NCBI GenBank assembly: GCA_031379665.1
Contig: JANNFI010000107.1
Location: 61,801 to 125,800, forward strand
DNA from: SZUA-254 sp031379665
Lineage (GTDB): Bacteria; Bacteroidota; Ignavibacteria; UBA10030; SZUA-254
DNA length: 64,000 nt
Direction: 5' to 3'
Shown here: in pieces, positions 7,136 to 16,199 of the stretch
Layout of the letters: each line of letters starts with the position of its first letter
Numbering within the stretch: position 1 is the stretch's first letter
Notes under the pieces: generated by a model
Database searches by the model: none
What the model was told of the DNA's origin: nothing
What the model saw: only the letters and a program-made list of their open reading frames with translations
Made by a program: the position numbers and the translations under genes

Positions 7136-9715
7136 ATGCCGGGAATATTCGACGTTCTGAACAAGCGCTCCGAAACGCCGATCGAGGAGCGGAAATACGG
7201 CGGGATCTACCTGCTGCTTTCCGGCCTTCTCTTTGTCGGAACGATGTGGTCGGTCATCGACGAGGTGTCGACCAGGAGGCCGTGGAAGGAGTACCAGTCG
7301 CAATACCTCACGCTCTCCGAAGAGGGATGGCGGAACAAGCTGGCCGAGGAACAAGCCGGTGTCGATTCGGCCGCGCTCATCGGGCTCATCGCGGAGAGGG
7401 ACTCCCTGGACGCTGCGCTGGCGTCGCCCGACGTCGTTGCCGCGAGGGCCGATGTGGACCGGCTGGACCACGAACTCCTGGATGCCGAACGCGACGTGAC
7501 GTTTTCGAAGAGCAAGGGAGACGAGGCATACTATTTCTGGAAAAAGTCCGTGCACGACGGGGCGGAGGATGAGGGCCTGCGCGTCGAGACGGCGAGGCTC
7601 GCCGAGGAGTACGACCGGGCGAAGGCGTTCGTCGACAGCCTCACGGTGATCAGGCGCACGGCGGCCTCCGTTATCGACGCGATCCTTACGCGTCAGAAGG
7701 ATTTCGACAGGAGGATATCTGAGCTCCTGATGCCCGTCCAGGAAGCGGAGCGGAAGCTCGAGATCGCTTCCAGCTCGCCGATCGGCATCAAGCAGGTCAT
7801 GATGAACAGCTTTGACCGTTCGAACTTCGGAACCCCGAAAGCCAGGATTGACCGCTGTCAGACCTGCCATTCGGGATGGAAGGACGACATGATGGCGGAG
7901 GCGGCTCAACCGTTCACGAGACATCCCCTTCCCGACCTGCTTAAAATCCACGACCCCGAGGTGTTCGGCTGCACACCGTGCCACCGGGGCCAGGGGGCGG
8001 CGCTGACGGCCGGTTATGCCCACGGCGAGGACGATCATCACTGGGAATGGCCTCTGCTCTCTGGCAAGGAAGTTTATGCGTCCTGCAACGGATGCCACGA
8101 GAGTGAGCTCTACTTGAAGAACGGTGAGGTTTTCAACAAGGGCAAGCAGGTCCTGCTAGAGTCGGGTTGCTACGGCTGCCACGAGGTCAAGGGCTTCGCG
8201 GACCTGCCGAAGATCGGTCCCGAACTCGAACGCCTCGACGAAAAGCTTTCGCCGGACTGGGTGTACCGATGGGTGAAGAATCCGAAGGACTACAACGCGC
8301 ACACCCGCATGCCGAATTTTCGATTCGATGAACGGCAGGCGGGGGCCATCACGGCTTTCCTCATGAGCGTGGGCCGGAACGACGCGCCGCGCGCGACTAC
8401 GCACTCCTCCCAGGGTGGGAATGCCCCTCGTGGAAAGGACCTCGTGGAGACGGTGGGATGCAAGGGCTGCCACGTGGTCGGCGACGACGAACGGATGAGG
8501 AAGGAGAGAGGGTTCAGCTACGACATCGCCCCGGAACTTTCGCGCGCCGGGAGCAAACTCGATCCCGAATGGCTCTACTCGTGGTTGAAGAACCCCAGGG
8601 CATACCGGCCCAAGACCCAGATGCCCAACCTCCGCCTGACGGACCAGGAGGCGAAGGACATCGTCGCTTACCTGATGTCGATGCGCGACGACCGTACCTT
8701 TGACCCTGTGAAGCTCGACCTCGCCTCGGACGAAATAAAGCAGGCCGGCTTCAGCCTCGTCAGGGAGTACGGTTGCGCCGGGTGTCACGCGATTCCCGGG
8801 CTGGAGAAGGAGAATAAGGTGAGCGTATCGCTCTCCAACCTGGGGAGGAAGCGGGTCGACGAAATCGACTTCGGCGATACGAAGGTCCCGCATACCTGGG
8901 ACGACTGGTTCCTCGGGAAAATCAAGGACTCCAGGCAGTTTGCGACGGACAGGATAGCTTCGAAGATGCCGGTATTTTCACTCGCCGACAGCGAAATCGT
9001 GATGCTGCGGACCGTGATGCGGGGGATGACGAAGGAAATTCCCGAGCCTGAATATCGCAGGCCGTATGACCGGATTCTGCAGAACGTCGAAGCCGGACGA
9101 AGACTTACGAAGCACTATAATTGCGTGAACTGTCACAAGGTCGAGGAGTTGGGCGGGTCGATCAGCGCCGTGCTGGAAGACGAGGGAATGGTGCCGCCGT
9201 ATCTCTTCCCCGAGGGGGCAAAGGTTCAGGAAGAGTGGCTCCACGCCTTCCTGAAGTCTCCCACGACGATACGTCCCTGGCTCAAGGTACGGATGCCGAC
9301 GTTTAACCTCACCGACGCCGAAATAACGACGATCTCCAACTATTTTCTCGGTCTCCACAAGCAGACGCTTGGGTTGCGCGATTACCGGGAATACATCCCT
9401 GATCCTAAGTTCGTCGCTGTGGGTAAAAAATTGTTCGAGGACCTCCAGTGCCTCAGCTGTCACTACACAGGGACGGTCCCGGAGGGGAAGGAGCCCGCGG
9501 ACCTTGCGCCGGACCTCTCGATGGCGAAGCTGAGGCTGAAGCCGGAATGGGTTGATGCGTGGATCGCGCGGCCTGATTCAATCCAACCTGGTACGAGGAT
9601 GCCGAATTTCTTCCCCGACCTGGTGGAGCCATCCCCGTATTCGGACGAGCTCGGGGGGGACGTCAGGAAGCAGATTCAGGCGCTCAGGGAGTACATTTAC
9701 ACTGTTCACCGCTGA
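7136..9715 (+). CDS. membrane-anchored octaheme cytochrome c of the bc complex
   Basis: The 859-residue protein carries eight CxxCH heme sites at residues 241, 279, 317, 345, 442, 547, 663 and 772. An N-terminal hydrophobic segment (about 22-42) anchors it, and a charged, coiled-coil-like stalk (about 75-220) follows. The first three hemes form a compact multiheme part. The last five each begin a class-I-like monoheme domain, because each is followed by a likely methionine ligand in MP(N/V/T)(F/L). It probably replaces cytochrome c1/f as electron acceptor from the Rieske protein and could relay electrons to oxidases or other periplasmic partners. It closes the operon and converges on the metallophosphoesterase gene. 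Heme count is read directly; electron route is inferred. Confidence 0.92.
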   Translation: MPGIFDVLNKRSETPIEERKYGGIYLLLSGLLFVGTMWSVIDEVSTRRPWKEYQSQYLTLSEEGWRNKLAEEQAGVDSAALIGLIAERDSLDAALASPDVVAARADVDRLDHELLDAERDVTFSKSKGDEAYYFWKKSVHDGAEDEGLRVETARLAEEYDRAKAFVDSLTVIRRTAASVIDAILTRQKDFDRRISELLMPVQEAERKLEIASSSPIGIKQVMMNSFDRSNFGTPKARIDRCQTCHSGWKDDMMAEAAQPFTRHPLPDLLKIHDPEVFGCTPCHRGQGAALTAGYAHGEDDHHWEWPLLSGKEVYASCNGCHESELYLKNGEVFNKGKQVLLESGCYGCHEVKGFADLPKIGPELERLDEKLSPDWVYRWVKNPKDYNAHTRMPNFRFDERQAGAITAFLMSVGRNDAPRATTHSSQGGNAPRGKDLVETVGCKGCHVVGDDERMRKERGFSYDIAPELSRAGSKLDPEWLYSWLKNPRAYRPKTQMPNLRLTDQEAKDIVAYLMSMRDDRTFDPVKLDLASDEIKQAGFSLVREYGCAGCHAIPGLEKENKVSVSLSNLGRKRVDEIDFGDTKVPHTWDDWFLGKIKDSRQFATDRIASKMPVFSLADSEIVMLRTVMRGMTKEIPEPEYRRPYDRILQNVEAGRRLTKHYNCVNCHKVEELGGSISAVLEDEGMVPPYLFPEGAKVQEEWLHAFLKSPTTIRPWLKVRMPTFNLTDAEITTISNYFLGLHKQTLGLRDYREYIPDPKFVAVGKKLFEDLQCLSCHYTGTVPEGKEPADLAPDLSMAKLRLKPEWVDAWIARPDSIQPGTRMPNFFPDLVEPSPYSDELGGDVRKQIQALREYIYTVHR

Positions 9716-9718
9716 CCG

Positions 9719-9734
9719 CGGTCCGGGCGGACCG
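9719..9734. terminator. hairpin between convergent genes
   Basis: A 16-base perfect inverted repeat (CGGTCCGG/GCGGACCG) lies in the 30-base gap between the stop codons of the octaheme cytochrome and the metallophosphoesterase. No T-run follows on either strand, so it may mark both transcript ends without being a classical intrinsic terminator. Confidence 0.35.
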
Positions 9735-9745
9735 ACGGGATAATC

Positions 9746-10993
9746 TCACGCGCTGAGGTCGCGCTCGAGGACGATCTTCGTGATTTCCGGCGGACAATTG
9801 AATCTGAACGGAACTCCCACCGTACCGATCCCCCGCGAAATGTACATCTTCGCCGCGCCCTCCGTGTAGAGCCCGGCTACGTAGGGCGAAACCATCCTCG
9901 CAGGCGCCAGTACGTCCTTACCCCTCCCGCCGAGCACCACCTGTCCGCCGTGGGTATGACCGGAAAGCGTCAGATCGAACCCCGAGGCGGCTGCCGCGTG
10001 GAAGAAATAAGGCCGGTGACACAACAGTATCTTCGGGAGCCCGGCAACGCTTCTGCCGGCGACACCCCTGATATATCGTGCCGCGGTCTCTTCACTTCCT
10101 GTGTCGTCCACACCCGCAAGATTGATTGATTCTCCGTTTTTTGTCAGGGTGAGCGACCTGTTCCGCAGTATCGAAAGTCCGCCTTTTTCGATCTCCCTGA
10201 CCACATCCTCAACCTTTCGGGAATAGAAGTCGTGGTTCCCGAGCACTCCGTACACCCCGTGCTCGGCCGAAAGGATTCCGAATGCTTCGCGGAAGGGGTA
10301 CGCCTCATCAAGTTGGCCGTTTACAAAATCGCCGGTTACGACGATAAGGTCGGTCTTGAGGGCGTTGACCGCCTCCGCGTATTTCCTCATTCGTTCCCCG
10401 GACATGAAGATCCCCGAGTGGACGTCGCTGATGAAGCCGATAGAAAAATTATGAAATGAATCTGGTAAGTTTTTGATCGGTATGCGGATATCCGTTTTTT
10501 CGAAATCATCTTTTTTATAAACTTCGTACGCCGATCCGAGCGCCAGGCCCCCGGTCAGGGCCGTGAGGGTTTGCCTGACGACCTGACGGCGCCGGACGTC
10601 GAAATCCTGAAATTTTCTGTTCAACGCCACAGCCTGGATGATCGGTCGCGTTCGTTCGAACCTCTGAAGAATCCAACCGGTCGTCAGGAACGGAATTTTG
10701 AGGATTTTCCCGACCAGGATCAACCCGAGGAGGAACACGGAGATGAAATGCCAGATATAGACCGGTGGCATCACATGAACGGTGAACCAAGCGGGCGTCC
10801 CAATCCCGAATATCCTGAATATCATCCCGAAAACGATAGGGATGCTGAAGGCGATGAACGCGCCCGTGGCGGGTGCCAGATATTTCCGAAATCGCTCGTT
10901 CTGAGCGCAAAACGACCTGAATGTCCTGTAAAAATAGAATTGGATCCCCAAAAAGAAGATGAAGAGCAGAATCTGAATCAGGTAAAATCTCAT
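9746..10993 (-). CDS. membrane-anchored calcineurin-like metallophosphoesterase
   Basis: The 415-residue protein has three to four hydrophobic N-terminal segments (within residues 1-110) followed by a metallophosphoesterase domain. The metal-binding motifs are complete: DVH at 190-192, GD at 221-222, GNHD at 252-255, H326, and GHTH at 345-348. This architecture is that of YkuE/YaeI-like phosphodiesterases, some of which act on lipids such as UDP-diacylglucosamine; the substrate here cannot be read from sequence. I chose ATG 10993 (MRFYLIQ) because a GGAG ribosome-binding site lies seven bases upstream; the frame extends 27 codons further without such a signal. It is transcribed alone, away from the PASTA gene. 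Confidence 0.85.
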   Translation of the reverse strand: MRFYLIQILLFIFFLGIQFYFYRTFRSFCAQNERFRKYLAPATGAFIAFSIPIVFGMIFRIFGIGTPAWFTVHVMPPVYIWHFISVFLLGLILVGKILKIPFLTTGWILQRFERTRPIIQAVALNRKFQDFDVRRRQVVRQTLTALTGGLALGSAYEVYKKDDFEKTDIRIPIKNLPDSFHNFSIGFISDVHSGIFMSGERMRKYAEAVNALKTDLIVVTGDFVNGQLDEAYPFREAFGILSAEHGVYGVLGNHDFYSRKVEDVVREIEKGGLSILRNRSLTLTKNGESINLAGVDDTGSEETAARYIRGVAGRSVAGLPKILLCHRPYFFHAAAASGFDLTLSGHTHGGQVVLGGRGKDVLAPARMVSPYVAGLYTEGAAKMYISRGIGTVGVPFRFNCPPEITKIVLERDLSA

Positions 10994-11113
10994 GAATCTC
11001 CGATTACCTTTGGTGGGAAAATTAGACCGATACGCATAACAACATAAGATTATCAGAAAATGTCTCAAACGCAAAATGCATTATTTAGCCAAAAGGGCTG
11101 GAAAAAAGGAAAT

Positions 11114-11142
11114 TTGTAGTTCCGGTATTGATTTCCTATATT
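11114..11142 (+). promoter_or_regulatory. sigma-70-like promoter for the PASTA-rpe-apt-tnaA operon
   Basis: TTG (11114-11116) is followed after exactly 20 bases by TATATT (11137-11142) and a T-run ending TTTG. It lies about 50 bases upstream of the PASTA gene ATG. Confidence 0.65.
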
Positions 11143-11192
11143 TTTTTGTGAAATGAGTCTAAAAAACGAATTACATCCCTTTCCGGCCGGAC

Positions 11193-11954
11193 ATGGAATC
11201 CAGCCATAAGCGCTTCGTCAAGAAGGTTTTCCTTGGCATCGGGCTCTTTTTCCTGTTGTTTGTTGTCTGCAACGATCTCATCCTCCCCTGGTATGTCCAG
11301 CACGGATCAACCACCGAAGTTCCCGACGTCGTCGGGATGAGTCTCGAGAACGCCACCCGGGCCCTCGATTCAGTCGGACTCGAAGGAAGGCAGGGGGACG
11401 TCCGTCCCGATCGGGAGCATCCGGCCGGGACCGTGGTGATTCAGAATCCCCTGGCGGGTCACGAGGTCAAGGAAGGGAGACGGGTCTATCTCACCGTCAG
11501 CGGCGGCGAGGAGTCGGTAAACGTCCCGAGCATCAGGGGCCGGACACTTCGGGATGCGACATTCCTCCTGGAACGGACCGGGTTAAGACTCGGGGAAGTC
11601 TCACACTCAGCCTCGGATGACTACCCCGTCAACACGATCATCGAACAGGGGCGCGTCCCGGGGGCCAAGGTCCGGAAGGACACACGGATCGACGTGATCG
11701 TCAGCCTCGGCCCGGTCTCGCAGAGCATCGCCGTTCCGCCCCTCGCCGGGAAGTCGCTCTCCGAAGCGAAGAAAACCCTCGAACTGGCCGGTATCGCCCT
11801 CGGCAACGTGACGTACATCCCTTCTGCCGACCTGCTGCCGAACACGGTGATCGAACAATACCCACAGGCGGGGGAGTTGGTCGAGGCCGGGCAGGCCGTC
11901 GACCTCGTAGTCGTCCAGGGGGCGGCCAAGGACAAGGATCCGTCAGAATACTAA
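11193..11954 (+). CDS. PASTA-domain membrane protein without kinase or transpeptidase
   Basis: The 253-residue product has a short basic cytoplasmic N-terminus, one transmembrane segment (about residues 12-32) and three consecutive PASTA repeats (about 40-105, 107-173 and 175-243), each beginning with a VPDVVG/VPSIRG/VPPLAG-type motif. PASTA repeats bind peptidoglycan fragments or beta-lactams in Ser/Thr kinases and penicillin-binding proteins. Neither a kinase nor a transpeptidase domain is fused here, so this is an envelope protein of unknown role, perhaps a cell-wall sensor or scaffold. It opens a + strand operon and is 10 bases upstream of rpe. Confidence 0.88.
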   Translation: MESSHKRFVKKVFLGIGLFFLLFVVCNDLILPWYVQHGSTTEVPDVVGMSLENATRALDSVGLEGRQGDVRPDREHPAGTVVIQNPLAGHEVKEGRRVYLTVSGGEESVNVPSIRGRTLRDATFLLERTGLRLGEVSHSASDDYPVNTIIEQGRVPGAKVRKDTRIDVIVSLGPVSQSIAVPPLAGKSLSEAKKTLELAGIALGNVTYIPSADLLPNTVIEQYPQAGELVEAGQAVDLVVVQGAAKDKDPSEY

Positions 11955-11964
11955 TCGAAAACCC

Positions 11965-12621
11965 ATGATCAGAATTGCCCCGTCTGTACTGTCCGCAGAT
12001 TTCACCAACCTTGCCCGTCAGATTCGGGAGATCGAGAGGGGAGGGGCGGACTGGATCCACCTCGACGTCATGGACGGTCAATTCGTGCCCAACATCTCCT
12101 TCGGGCCGATGGTCGTCAGGGCGGTACGGTCCCTCACGAAGCTCCCGCTCGACGCCCACCTGATGATCGTGGAACCCGACCGGTACCTCGAGGCGTTCGC
12201 CCGGTCGGGGGCCGATCGGATCACCGTCCACGTGGAGACCTGTCCCCACCTGCACCGCACCGTGGAGGCCATAAAAGCGCTTGGCAAGAAGCCGGGTGTG
12301 ACCCTCAATCCTGCCACCCCGATCGAGGCGATAGGTGAAATCCTCCCGCTCGTCGACCTCGTCCTGATCATGTCGGTGAACCCCGGGTTTGGGGGCCAGA
12401 AATTCATACCCGGATCGCTCGGCAAGATCGAGCGCGCCGCTGCGATGATCCGCGAGACGAAGCGGCAGATCAGGCTCCAGGTGGATGGCGGGGTCGATGC
12501 GACGAATGCCCGGGGGATCGTCGAGGCGGGGGCCGACGTCCTCGTTGCGGGCCACTCCATCTTCTCGCACCGCGACATTCCCTCAGCCGTCCGACGCCTC
12601 CGGAAGGCCGCGGGATCCTGA
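11965..12621 (+). CDS. rpe: ribulose-phosphate 3-epimerase
   Basis: The 218-residue TIM-barrel enzyme interconverts ribulose 5-phosphate and xylulose 5-phosphate in the pentose phosphate pathway. Characteristic motifs are the start IAPSVLSADF, the metal-binding HLDVMDGQFVPN, VNPGFGGQKF and the phosphate-binding VDGGVD near residue 173. Length matches the family (about 220). The gene follows the PASTA gene by 10 bases and precedes the enoyl-CoA hydratase gene by about 95 bases. Confidence 0.97.
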   Translation: MIRIAPSVLSADFTNLARQIREIERGGADWIHLDVMDGQFVPNISFGPMVVRAVRSLTKLPLDAHLMIVEPDRYLEAFARSGADRITVHVETCPHLHRTVEAIKALGKKPGVTLNPATPIEAIGEILPLVDLVLIMSVNPGFGGQKFIPGSLGKIERAAAMIRETKRQIRLQVDGGVDATNARGIVEAGADVLVAGHSIFSHRDIPSAVRRLRKAAGS

Positions 12622-12715
12622 CACCAGGGAACGTTTCGACGGATCCGTCGCACGACCTGGTTACGCGACCCACACCGGTTGTATCTTGGAATGAACTTTG
12701 TTATTATCCCCACGC

Positions 12716-13498
12716 ATGAAATACACCACCATCACCACCGAGCAACATGATCGGATCGTCAAGATCACGCTCTCCCAGCCGGAGAGGCGGAACGCCCTGG
12801 ACGATGTCATGATCAGGGAACTGACTGATGCGTTTCTCGCCATCAACCGGGATGCGGGGGCGAGGGTCGCCATCCTCACCGGAGCGGGGAAGTCTTTCTG
12901 CTCGGGGATGGACCTGGGGTACCTCCGGAAATTCACCGATCTCGGTGAGCACGAGAACCTGGAAGACGCCCGAAACCTCCTGACGATGCTCCGGACCGTC
13001 CATACGCTCCGGAAGCCGGTGATCGCGATGGTCAACGGTCCCGCGATCGGTGGAGGTTGCGGCCTCGCCTCCGCCTGCGATTTCGTCTTCGTCTCGGAGG
13101 AGGAGGGCCGGCTCGGTGTCCCTGAAGTCAGAATCGGCTTCGTCCCCGCTGTCATACTGGTCTTCCTCATCAAACGAATGGGTGAATCGGCGGCACGCGA
13201 GTTCGTTCTTCAGGGGGGAGTCCTCGACGCGGCTGGCGCCGTCAGGAAGGGGCTGGCGACCGAGTCCGTGCCCCACGAGAGACTCCAGAGTCGGGTGCTG
13301 AAATTCGCTGCCGGGCTGGCCTCCACAACGAGCGCCTCGTCGATCACGCTCACGAAGGACCTGTTGAACAGGCTCTCGGAGATGCCGCTCCCCGACGCCA
13401 TGGAATATTCAGCGCATCTGAATGCCCTCGCAAGGAAAACTGACGATTTCAAGCTGGGCTTGGATGCGGTCTTGAAGAAAACGACCCCGAAATGGTGA
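12716..13498 (+). CDS. enoyl-CoA hydratase/isomerase family protein
   Basis: The 260-residue protein is a crotonase-fold enzyme. The oxyanion-hole segments are visible: GKSFCSGMDLGYL around residue 60 and NGPAIGGGCGLASACD around 105-120. The second contains the GG pair that polarises the thioester carbonyl, and VPEVRIGFVP supplies the glutamate-containing helix region. Members hydrate trans-enoyl-CoA in fatty-acid or amino-acid breakdown, and the precise substrate is not deducible. ATG 12716 (MKYTTI) is chosen over an in-frame TTG at 12698 because it starts exactly at the conserved domain. Its end overlaps the apt start by seven bases. Confidence 0.9.
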   Translation: MKYTTITTEQHDRIVKITLSQPERRNALDDVMIRELTDAFLAINRDAGARVAILTGAGKSFCSGMDLGYLRKFTDLGEHENLEDARNLLTMLRTVHTLRKPVIAMVNGPAIGGGCGLASACDFVFVSEEEGRLGVPEVRIGFVPAVILVFLIKRMGESAAREFVLQGGVLDAAGAVRKGLATESVPHERLQSRVLKFAAGLASTTSASSITLTKDLLNRLSEMPLPDAMEYSAHLNALARKTDDFKLGLDAVLKKTTPKW

Positions 13499-14040
13499 GA
13501 GCCACGGGGGGAGCGTCATTTCGCGAATTCATCCGCACGATCCCCGATTTTCCGAGAAAGGGGATACTTTTCAGGGACATCACCCCGCTACTCCTGAATG
13601 GGCCGGCGTTCGCCGGCGCGATCGACGTTCTGTACGGCCGTTATGCGGGAAAGGGGATTGACAAGGTCGTGAGCGTCGAAGCGAGGGGGTTCATCCTCGG
13701 TAGCGTCATCGCCTACAAACTCGGCGCGGGATTCGTCCCGGTCAGGAAACCGGGAAAACTACCTGCGGAAACGATCAGGGAGTCGTATACCCTTGAATAT
13801 GGCGAAGATACGCTGGAAATGCACACGGACGCGGTCCAGCAGGGTGATTCCGTCCTCGTCGTCGACGACCTGCTGGCCACCGGTGGTACGGCCGTTGCGG
13901 CGTCCCGCCTCGTCGAACGGTGTGGGGGGACCGTCAGGGAGCTCGCTTTCCTGATCGGGTTGCCATTTCTCAACGGCCGTGAAAAACTTCTACCGAGGGA
14001 TGTTTTCACCATCATCGAATACCAGGACGAACTATTATGA
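13492..14040 (+). CDS. apt: adenine phosphoribosyltransferase
   Basis: The 182-residue enzyme salvages adenine to AMP using PRPP. The PRPP-binding motif VLVVDDLLATGGTA (about residues 121-134) is present, as are the FPRKGILFRDITPLL N-terminal signature and the VEARGFILG loop. The ATG lies inside the last codons of the hydratase gene, and the stop overlaps the tnaA ATG by four bases (ATGA), so expression is tightly coupled to both neighbours. Linkage of purine salvage to amino-acid catabolism has no evident biochemical logic and may be incidental. Confidence 0.96.
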   Translation: MVRATGGASFREFIRTIPDFPRKGILFRDITPLLLNGPAFAGAIDVLYGRYAGKGIDKVVSVEARGFILGSVIAYKLGAGFVPVRKPGKLPAETIRESYTLEYGEDTLEMHTDAVQQGDSVLVVDDLLATGGTAVAASRLVERCGGTVRELAFLIGLPFLNGREKLLPRDVFTIIEYQDELL

Positions 14041-15419
14041 AGATGAAGACAATCATTGAACCCTTTAAGATTAAATCTGTTGAGCCGATTCACTTCACCT
14101 CAGTTCAACAGCGGGAGGAAATTCTCACCACGGCCGGATACAATCCGTTCCTCATCAGGGCGGTCGATGTCCTGATCGACCTCCTTACCGACAGCGGTAC
14201 CTCCGCGATGAGCGCCAAACAGTGGGCCGGCATTATGGACGGCGATGAATCATATGCCGGTGCCAGGAGTTTCTATCGGTTTGAGGCGGTCGTGAAAAAC
14301 CTCACGGGATTCAGATACATCATTCCTACACACCAGGGCCGGGCGGCCGAAAAGATACTTTTCACACTCACCGGTGGCAAGGGAAAATTTATTCCAAATA
14401 ATACCCATTTCGACACCACACGGGCTAACATCGAATACTCCGGCGCCACGGCGGTTGACTTCCCATTGCCGGAAGCGAGGGACACATCTGCCATCCTGGA
14501 CTTTAAAGGAAACATCGATCTTGTTGCTTTGGAGAAATTTATCGACGAAAGGGGAAAGGAAAATATTCCCCTAATGATGCTCACGGTCACGAACAACGCC
14601 GGCGGGGGACAGCCGGTCTCGATGGAGAACATCAGGAAAACGCGGGAGCTCTCAAAAAAACATTCGATTCCATTGTTCCTCGATGCCTGCCGTTTTGCCG
14701 AAAACGCCTTCTTCATCAAAAAAAGGGAACCCGGATACGAGCATAAGAGCGTCCGGGAGATCGCGCAGGAGATGTTCTCCTGTTTCGACGGGTGTACGAT
14801 GAGCGCCAAGAAGGACGCTTTGGTCAACATGGGGGGGTTCCTCGGTCTGAACGACGACCTTCTCGCCCAGAATGCACGGAACATCCTCATCGTGACCGAA
14901 GGATTTCCGACCTACGGGGGACTCTCCGGCAGGGACCTGGAGGCAATGGCCCAGGGACTCGACGAGATACTGGACGAACATTACCTCACGTACAGGATCC
15001 GGTCGGTCGAATACCTCGGTGAAAAACTGACGGCGGCGGGCGTTCCGATCCTGCAACCCCCTGGTGGACACGCGATCTACATCGACGCGAAGAAATTCGC
15101 GGATCACCTGAATCCTGCGGAGTTTCCAGGGCAATCGATCGTCTGCGAACTCTACCGCCTCGGAGGCATCCGTTCGGTGGAGATCGGCAGCGTTATGTTC
15201 GGCAAAACTGATGACCGCGGGACATTCATCCCGCCGCCGATGGAGCTGGTCCGCCTCGCGATCCCCCGGCGGGTCTACACCCAGAGTCACATCGATTACG
15301 TCATCGAGGTCGTGATCGAGGCATTCCGCGGGCGAAAGAACCTCCCCGGGTACCGGATGGTCTACGAGGCGCCGATGCTCCGGCATTTCACGGCGAGGTT
15401 CGCTCCGATTGGCGCATGA
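14037..15419 (+). CDS. tnaA: tryptophanase (beta-eliminating PLP lyase)
   Basis: The 460-residue protein belongs to the tryptophanase/tyrosine phenol-lyase family, which eliminates indole or phenol from tryptophan or tyrosine to give pyruvate and ammonia. The PLP lysine is K259 in CTMSAKKDALVN, and THQGRAAEKI (98-107) binds the cofactor phosphate. Two positions that separate the enzymes point to tryptophanase: D126 in THFDTTR, where tyrosine phenol-lyase has Thr, and I383 in SVEIGS, where tyrosine phenol-lyase has the substrate-binding Arg. These comparisons rest on remembered reference sequences. It overlaps apt and the next gene by four bases each. No TnaC-like leader or tryptophan permease is seen. 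Confidence 0.88.
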   Translation: MKMKTIIEPFKIKSVEPIHFTSVQQREEILTTAGYNPFLIRAVDVLIDLLTDSGTSAMSAKQWAGIMDGDESYAGARSFYRFEAVVKNLTGFRYIIPTHQGRAAEKILFTLTGGKGKFIPNNTHFDTTRANIEYSGATAVDFPLPEARDTSAILDFKGNIDLVALEKFIDERGKENIPLMMLTVTNNAGGGQPVSMENIRKTRELSKKHSIPLFLDACRFAENAFFIKKREPGYEHKSVREIAQEMFSCFDGCTMSAKKDALVNMGGFLGLNDDLLAQNARNILIVTEGFPTYGGLSGRDLEAMAQGLDEILDEHYLTYRIRSVEYLGEKLTAAGVPILQPPGGHAIYIDAKKFADHLNPAEFPGQSIVCELYRLGGIRSVEIGSVMFGKTDDRGTFIPPPMELVRLAIPRRVYTQSHIDYVIEVVIEAFRGRKNLPGYRMVYEAPMLRHFTARFAPIGA

Positions 15420-16126
15420 TCACCTGCCCGGTCTGCTCGACCCGCAACCACCATCTCACCATCGTCTGCGTATCGTGCGGGGGATACATCCAGGGCAGGG
15501 TCGAAAACCTCGACCTCTTCTCGACCATCTGGAAATTGATCGAAAACCCGCGCGCGGCATTCCTCACCATCTCCCTCGCCAGGTATAAGAATTATTCGAC
15601 AATCGTACCCGCCGTGGCGGGGATCGGCCTCGTCTTCGCGTTTTTCTGGTTCATCGGGGCGGGCGACCAAGCGACCTCGACGGTCACGATGCTCGCGGGG
15701 GGAGTTGTCGCGGGCCCCCTTCTCGGCGTGGTGCTGACGCTTCTGATGGCCGCTGCCATCAGGGTATCGCTCAGGATTCACGGGACACCAGTCCGATTCA
15801 GGAATCTCTATGCAGTGCTCTCGTACTCGCTCGTGCCGGTCCTCCTGGGCGTCGTCTTCGTCCTCCCGCTGGTAATATTCACCTTCGGCAGGTATTTCTT
15901 CTCTCTCAATCCGCCTCCCTGGCTGATCAAACCTGTTTCGTACTACATCTTCGTCTCGCTCGGGTGCATAGTCGCGGCTTGGACGATAGCCCTCGCCTCG
16001 ATCGGGATGAGGATCCTTCTCGATTGCCGGTGGATAATTTCCGCAGTCATTGTATCCGGGATGGGAGCGTCGCTCCTTGCCGCCGCCTGGTTAGGCCGTT
16101 TGATCCTTGTAACTCCTCCCATGTGA
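15416..16126 (+). CDS. zinc-ribbon Yip1-like membrane protein
   Basis: The 236-residue protein starts with a zinc-ribbon (CPVC at residues 4-7 and CVSCGG at 18-23) followed by about five hydrophobic segments between residues 60 and 235. This arrangement resembles the YIP1/DUF1282 family of bacterial integral membrane proteins, whose function is unknown. The ATG overlaps the tnaA stop by four bases, so it ends the operon. A role in transport of the tryptophanase substrate or product would be speculation. Confidence 0.75.
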   Translation: MITCPVCSTRNHHLTIVCVSCGGYIQGRVENLDLFSTIWKLIENPRAAFLTISLARYKNYSTIVPAVAGIGLVFAFFWFIGAGDQATSTVTMLAGGVVAGPLLGVVLTLLMAAAIRVSLRIHGTPVRFRNLYAVLSYSLVPVLLGVVFVLPLVIFTFGRYFFSLNPPPWLIKPVSYYIFVSLGCIVAAWTIALASIGMRILLDCRWIISAVIVSGMGASLLAAAWLGRLILVTPPM

Positions 16127-16199
16127 AATATTTTTCAGAAAGATCCTGTCCATCGTCGATAATTTTAGTATATTGGCAGTAATTAAAAAGGAAGAATGC

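Noticed and set aside
6344..8098. Long open frame (584 codons) on the minus strand
   Set aside because: It lies opposite the cytochrome b and cytochrome c genes, which have clear motifs. Its sequence is rich in Arg, His, Asp, Gly and Val as expected of an antisense shadow in high-GC DNA, and has no recognisable domain.
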